DNA of 8,742 nt from an uncultured Collinsella sp. GTDB taxonomy: Bacteria; Actinomycetota; Coriobacteriia; Coriobacteriales; Coriobacteriaceae. The stretch spans positions 1 through 8,742 of the forward strand of contig CABSMX010000086.1 in assembly GCA_902478945.1 (NCBI GenBank), written 5' to 3'. Below the pieces are notes generated by a model that was given only the letters and a program-made list of their open reading frames with translations, was not told the DNA's origin and did not search any database. Shown here one piece after another: positions 5,451 to 8,742 of this stretch (positions within the stretch are counted from its first letter, which is position 1; every line of letters starts with the position of its first letter). The translations under genes were made by a program, and so were the position numbers.

Positions 5451-8216
5451 ATGGACCAAGATTGCCAAAACAGCCAAAACCACGATACGGAGCACGCGGG
5501 CCGCGACCGGGAGTTCGCGACCTACCGTACCGCTCAAAGCTCAAACGATATGGTGCCGACGGTTTTTCGCCGTGGCATCTACCGCACGATTCGGGGCAGT
5601 CTTAAGCGCTTCCTATCTATCGTGGTCATCACTGCGCTTGGCGTGAGCGTGATGTGCGGCCTTAAGGCGGGCTGCGAGGATTTGTGCGATTCGGTCGACG
5701 CCTATTTTGACCAGCAGAATGTCTATGACATTAACGTGCAGTCGACCTATGGCCTTACGCGCGACGATCTCGCGGCTATCCAAGAGGTCGACGGCGTCGA
5801 GACGGTCGAGGGCATCTACACCGAGACCGCCTACACCGCCGTGGGCACAACGCGCGAGCGCGTGGTCGTGCAAAGTCTCTCCAAGGAGAACATCGATCAG
5901 CCGGTGCTGGTGAGCGGCGATTTGCCCGAGAGCGCCGATGAAGTCGCGGTGACTTCGAAGTTCCTGAAGGCTTCGGGCAAAAAGCTCGGCGATACGGTGA
6001 GTTTTGCCGCCAATGACGCGAGCTCGTCCAACCAAAGTGCCAAGGATCAGTTTGCCGCGGGCGATTACACCATTACGGCCGAGGTCCTCGATCCTACCGA
6101 CGTGAGCTCCGACTCGACAGTCAACGCCTTTCGCGCTGCTTCGGCTGCGGACTATAAGTTCTATGCGAGCGAGGATGCCGCGACATCTTCTTCCTACTCC
6201 GCAGTCCACGTGATCGTCGAGGGAGCCAAGAGTCTTAACTCCTATTCAGATGCCTACACGACAAAGATCAACGAGGTCAAAGGCAATATCGAGAAGATCC
6301 GCGAGGAGCGTGAGAAGGCGCGCGTCCAGGAGTTGACGGTTGACACGCCGACAAGCTTGGATACGGCCGAGCGTCAGGCCGCCATGCTCTTTGGGATCGA
6401 GCAGGATAACATCAACCGTATGGCCGAGGGCAGCGAGGAGCGCGTCCAGGCTCAGGCCGAGTTGGACCAGCGCCGCGCCGCCGCCGACCAGCATTTTGCC
6501 GATGCCCGCGCCGAGCTTTCCGATCTGGGCGAATGCACCTGGTACATTCAGGACCGCGGTAACATCGCAAGCTACTCGAGCGTCGAGAGCGACAGTTCTT
6601 CGATCGAGGCTATCGCCACGGTTTTCCCATTTATCTTCTTTGTCGTCGCTGTGCTCATCAGTCTTACCACCGCCACGCGCATGGTCGAGGAGGAGCGCAC
6701 GCTTATTGGCCTGTACAAGGCGCTTGGCTATTCACGCGAGCGCATCCTGTCCAAATACGTGGACTATGCGCTGTGGGCATGTCTGATCGGCGGCGTGCTC
6801 GGCAACATCATCGGATTTGTGGGCCTGCCGCTGTTCCTGTTTACGGTGTTCGACGACATGTACTCGCTGCCCCAGATGCTGCTCTCGTACGACATCGTGT
6901 CGTCGCTCGTGTCGGTGGCGCTGTTTGCCGTGGGCGTGGTGGGTGCCACGATTATCGCCTGCCGCCACGAGATGGCCGAGACCCCAGCCTCGCTCATGCG
7001 TCCCAAGGCCCCGCGCGCCGGCTCGCGCATTCTGCTCGAGCGTATCGGCTTTATCTGGCGCCGCATGGGCTTTTTGAACAAGGTGGCAGCACGTAACCTG
7101 TTCCGCTACAAAAAGCGCGCCTTTATGACCATCTTCGGTATCGCCGGCTGCACGGCGCTCGTGATCTGCGGTATGGGCATTCGCGACACGTCGGTGGCGC
7201 TTTCGCCCAAACAGTACGGGCATATCACGCGCTACGACCTGCTGGCGGTCGCCAATCCCGACGATTTTTCGCAGACGTGCGCGGCATTGGATGAGCGCAG
7301 CGCGGCCAATGATTTCAACGTGACCGTGACCTCGACCCTGCCGATTATGACCGACAACGTCACCTTTACGTTTGGCGGCAAGAGCGAGACCGTGCAGCTG
7401 ATCGTGGTGCCCGATGACCGCACGAGTGACTTGGACGATTACGTGCGTCTGGAGGATGAGTCCAAAGAACCGCTGCCTTTGCGTGACGGAGACGTGTATC
7501 TGAGCAAAAGTTCACAGCTGGTGCTGGGGATTCAGCCGGGCGATACGGCTCACGTCCAGGATTCGTCGCTCAATGTTGCCAAGGTCAAAGTCAGCGACAT
7601 TTCGCTTAACTATCTGGGCAACACGCTTTACATGACGCAGGGCACCTATGAGCGTGCGTTCGGTCGAAGCGCACGTCTTAACGGCGTCTTTGTGTTGCTT
7701 AAGGGTTCGTCGGCCGACCAGATTGCGTTTAGCAAGAATCTTAAGAGTGACGGTTGGCTTACGATTTCGAGTACGGCCGAGCATTGGGAAAACTATGAGG
7801 CGAACTTTACGATTATCAATTCGGTTGTGGTGCTCGTGACTTTTATGGCGGCGTGCCTGTCGTTTGTGGTGGTGTTCACGCTGTCCAACACGAATATCTC
7901 CGAGCGCGAGCGCGAGCTGGCGACCATTAAGGTGTTGGGCTTCCGCCGTGGCGAGGTACACCATTACGTCAACAAGGAGACGTTGATCCTCACGGCGATC
8001 GGCGCTGCGCTGGGCGTGCCGCTGGGCGGCTTGCTGGCCGAGAGCTTTACGTACATTTTGCAGATGCCGTCGCTGTACTTTGATGTCGAGGTCGAGCCGC
8101 TAAGCTACGTGCTCGCCGTGGTGCTTTCCTTTGGTTTTACGTTTATCGTCAACCTCGCTACCAATCGTACCCTCAACAAGATCGACATGGTCGGCGCCCT
8201 CAAGAGTGCCGAGTAA
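5451..8216 (+). CDS. ABC transporter permease, fused double FtsX/MacB-type domain
   Basis: This membrane partner of the upstream ATPase has 921 residues from the ATG at 5451; positions below count from the GTG at 5439, which overlaps the ATPase stop and would add four residues. Both starts imply translational coupling. Eight hydrophobic segments lie near 57-77, 389-411, 443-470, 486-506, 562-580, 791-815, 847-868 and 888-906. They form two one-plus-three MacB-like halves, each with a large extracytoplasmic domain (80-385 and 585-785). Each half has the FtsX-type cytoplasmic motif (EEERTLIGLYKALGYSRERI and ERERELATIKVLGFRRGEV). Residues 277-362 are charged and alanine-rich and look like a coiled coil in the first outer domain. 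One chain would supply the whole transmembrane part. The first 37 residues are hydrophilic and may not be conserved; an ATG at 5550 would remove them. The substrate is unknown. Confidence 0.93.
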   Translation: MDQDCQNSQNHDTEHAGRDREFATYRTAQSSNDMVPTVFRRGIYRTIRGSLKRFLSIVVITALGVSVMCGLKAGCEDLCDSVDAYFDQQNVYDINVQSTYGLTRDDLAAIQEVDGVETVEGIYTETAYTAVGTTRERVVVQSLSKENIDQPVLVSGDLPESADEVAVTSKFLKASGKKLGDTVSFAANDASSSNQSAKDQFAAGDYTITAEVLDPTDVSSDSTVNAFRAASAADYKFYASEDAATSSSYSAVHVIVEGAKSLNSYSDAYTTKINEVKGNIEKIREEREKARVQELTVDTPTSLDTAERQAAMLFGIEQDNINRMAEGSEERVQAQAELDQRRAAADQHFADARAELSDLGECTWYIQDRGNIASYSSVESDSSSIEAIATVFPFIFFVVAVLISLTTATRMVEEERTLIGLYKALGYSRERILSKYVDYALWACLIGGVLGNIIGFVGLPLFLFTVFDDMYSLPQMLLSYDIVSSLVSVALFAVGVVGATIIACRHEMAETPASLMRPKAPRAGSRILLERIGFIWRRMGFLNKVAARNLFRYKKRAFMTIFGIAGCTALVICGMGIRDTSVALSPKQYGHITRYDLLAVANPDDFSQTCAALDERSAANDFNVTVTSTLPIMTDNVTFTFGGKSETVQLIVVPDDRTSDLDDYVRLEDESKEPLPLRDGDVYLSKSSQLVLGIQPGDTAHVQDSSLNVAKVKVSDISLNYLGNTLYMTQGTYERAFGRSARLNGVFVLLKGSSADQIAFSKNLKSDGWLTISSTAEHWENYEANFTIINSVVVLVTFMAACLSFVVVFTLSNTNISERERELATIKVLGFRRGEVHHYVNKETLILTAIGAALGVPLGGLLAESFTYILQMPSLYFDVEVEPLSYVLAVVLSFGFTFIVNLATNRTLNKIDMVGALKSAE

Positions 8217-8269
8217 CCTGCCAAAAAGGGACAGGTTTATTTTGGCAGGTTTTATCTGGGCAAACGCCG
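8217..8269 (+). repeat. Palindromic intergenic element, right copy, acting as a terminator
   Basis: The core is a perfect 10-bp stem, CCTGCCAAAA (8217-8226) with TTTTGGCAGG (8240-8249), around a 13-nt loop, followed by TTTT (8250-8253). It begins at the base after the permease TAA, so it can serve as an intrinsic terminator. The same element occurs at 4641-4693 in opposite orientation. Its flank (8250-8269) also resembles the left copy's flank at 15 of 20 positions, so the repeated unit is longer than the hairpin. Confidence 0.75.
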
Positions 8270-8304
8270 GACACCTACGGGCGACCCGGCGTTTGCCCCG
8301 TTTT
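8258..8304 (+). terminator. Strong rho-independent terminator after the transporter operon
   Basis: GGGCAAACGCCGG (8258-8270) pairs perfectly with CCGGCGTTTGCCC (8286-8298), a 13-bp stem with a 15-nt loop, followed by TTTT at 8301-8304. It comes directly after the palindromic element and gives the operon two terminators in tandem. On the minus strand the stem is not followed by a T-tract, so it is a weaker stop for the small gene converging from the right. Confidence 0.85.
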
Positions 8305-8331
8305 GCTGGGGATGTCTGTCGTTCAGTGCTC

Positions 8332-8652
8332 TTACTGGCCAATCCAGTGTTGCGCATAGCTCTTAATGTCCTCGGTAAAACCGTCAAGGTCGTCAAGGGT
8401 GATCACGCTGTCGATAAGCAAATTGGCTATCTCGCGGTGCATTGTGCTGCGGCGAATGTCGTTTGCAATTACGCCTGAGGATAGCTTGTCTCTATTGAGG
8501 TGCTCTTCTAGTGCCCAAAATCTACTGGACGCTTCGCTGTCGCCGTTCAGCATCTCAACGTACTGGCTGATGAGCTTTTCCATATAACGTTCTTGCCATT
8601 GAGGAAGCATTTTCTTAAACAGCTTCCAGTCGCTTTCGGCTACGTCGCGCAT
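8332..8652 (-). CDS. Small conserved-looking protein of unknown function, 106 residues
   Basis: The predicted protein starts MRDVAESDWKLFKKMLPQWQ. It is soluble, charged and probably all-helical, with no signal peptide, membrane segment, zinc site or catalytic motif that I can see. The aromatic start (DWKLFKKMLPQWQERYM), a middle segment ending in FWALEEHLNRD, and an acidic end (VITLDDLDGFTEDI) recall a small uncharacterised family common in gut Firmicutes and Actinobacteria, but I cannot name it. I chose the ATG at 8652 because GGAGG (8661-8657) sits 4 nt upstream; an in-frame ATG at 8694 would add 14 residues with no comparable site. The gene stands alone and converges on the transporter operon. 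Confidence 0.75.
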   Translation of the reverse strand: MRDVAESDWKLFKKMLPQWQERYMEKLISQYVEMLNGDSEASSRFWALEEHLNRDKLSSGVIANDIRRSTMHREIANLLIDSVITLDDLDGFTEDIKSYAQHWIGQ

Positions 8653-8742
8653 ATGTCCTCCGCTCGTCAAACGGGCTTTCCATTTGCCTTTCATTCTATT
8701 TGGTTTTCGCTCGCAGGCGTGGATGAGAGGCTCTCTTTAGCC

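Noticed and set aside
5613..6209. Long minus-strand frames opposite the permease (also 6732-7223 and 7512-7964)
   Set aside because: Typical shadow frames in GC-rich coding DNA, with biased composition and no family resemblance.

Overview
The window is dominated by a compact type II-C CRISPR-Cas9 locus next to an ABC transporter operon. GC-rich codon choice in the transporter genes, an actinobacterial-looking small Cas9 and a GC-rich 36-nt repeat suggest a gut Coriobacteriia-type actinobacterium (Collinsella-like). This is inference from style, not from a marker gene.

Layout. 1-1018 is a CRISPR array with one truncated and fifteen complete 36-nt repeats, running off the left edge. It is followed by a last spacer (1019-1048) and a strongly altered repeat-like block (1049-1100), which is either the decayed terminal repeat or the anti-repeat of the otherwise unseen tracrRNA. 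1101-1195 holds a minus-strand promoter candidate pointing into the array and a minus-strand terminator for cas9. 1196-4207 (minus) is an intact cas9 with all RuvC and HNH catalytic residues. No cas1, cas2 or csn2 lies in the window. Upstream of cas9, 4335-4472 (minus) is the N-terminal stub of a GyrI-like gene, broken after about 29 codons, which may mark the right edge of the CRISPR-Cas insertion. I see no convincing gene in 4473-4640, only a minus-strand TATAAT.

4744-8216 (plus) is a two-gene operon: a MacB/LolD-type ATPase followed by a 921-residue fused FtsX/MacB-type permease with two large extracytoplasmic domains. Related palindromic elements (4641-4693 and 8217-8269) flank it in opposite orientation. 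The right copy abuts the permease stop codon and is followed by a strong 13-bp-stem terminator. 8332-8652 (minus) is a small conserved-looking protein of unknown function. 8653-8742 contains only its upstream region.

How the parts work together. Cas9 with crRNAs read from the minus strand would cut DNA matching the spacers. The repeats end in an extended -10-like motif, so each may drive its own crRNA, as in Neisseria and Campylobacter II-C arrays. Altered repeats cluster near cas9, so that end looks old; the acquisition end, and possibly cas1-cas2, would lie left of the window. The transporter operon looks unrelated to immunity.
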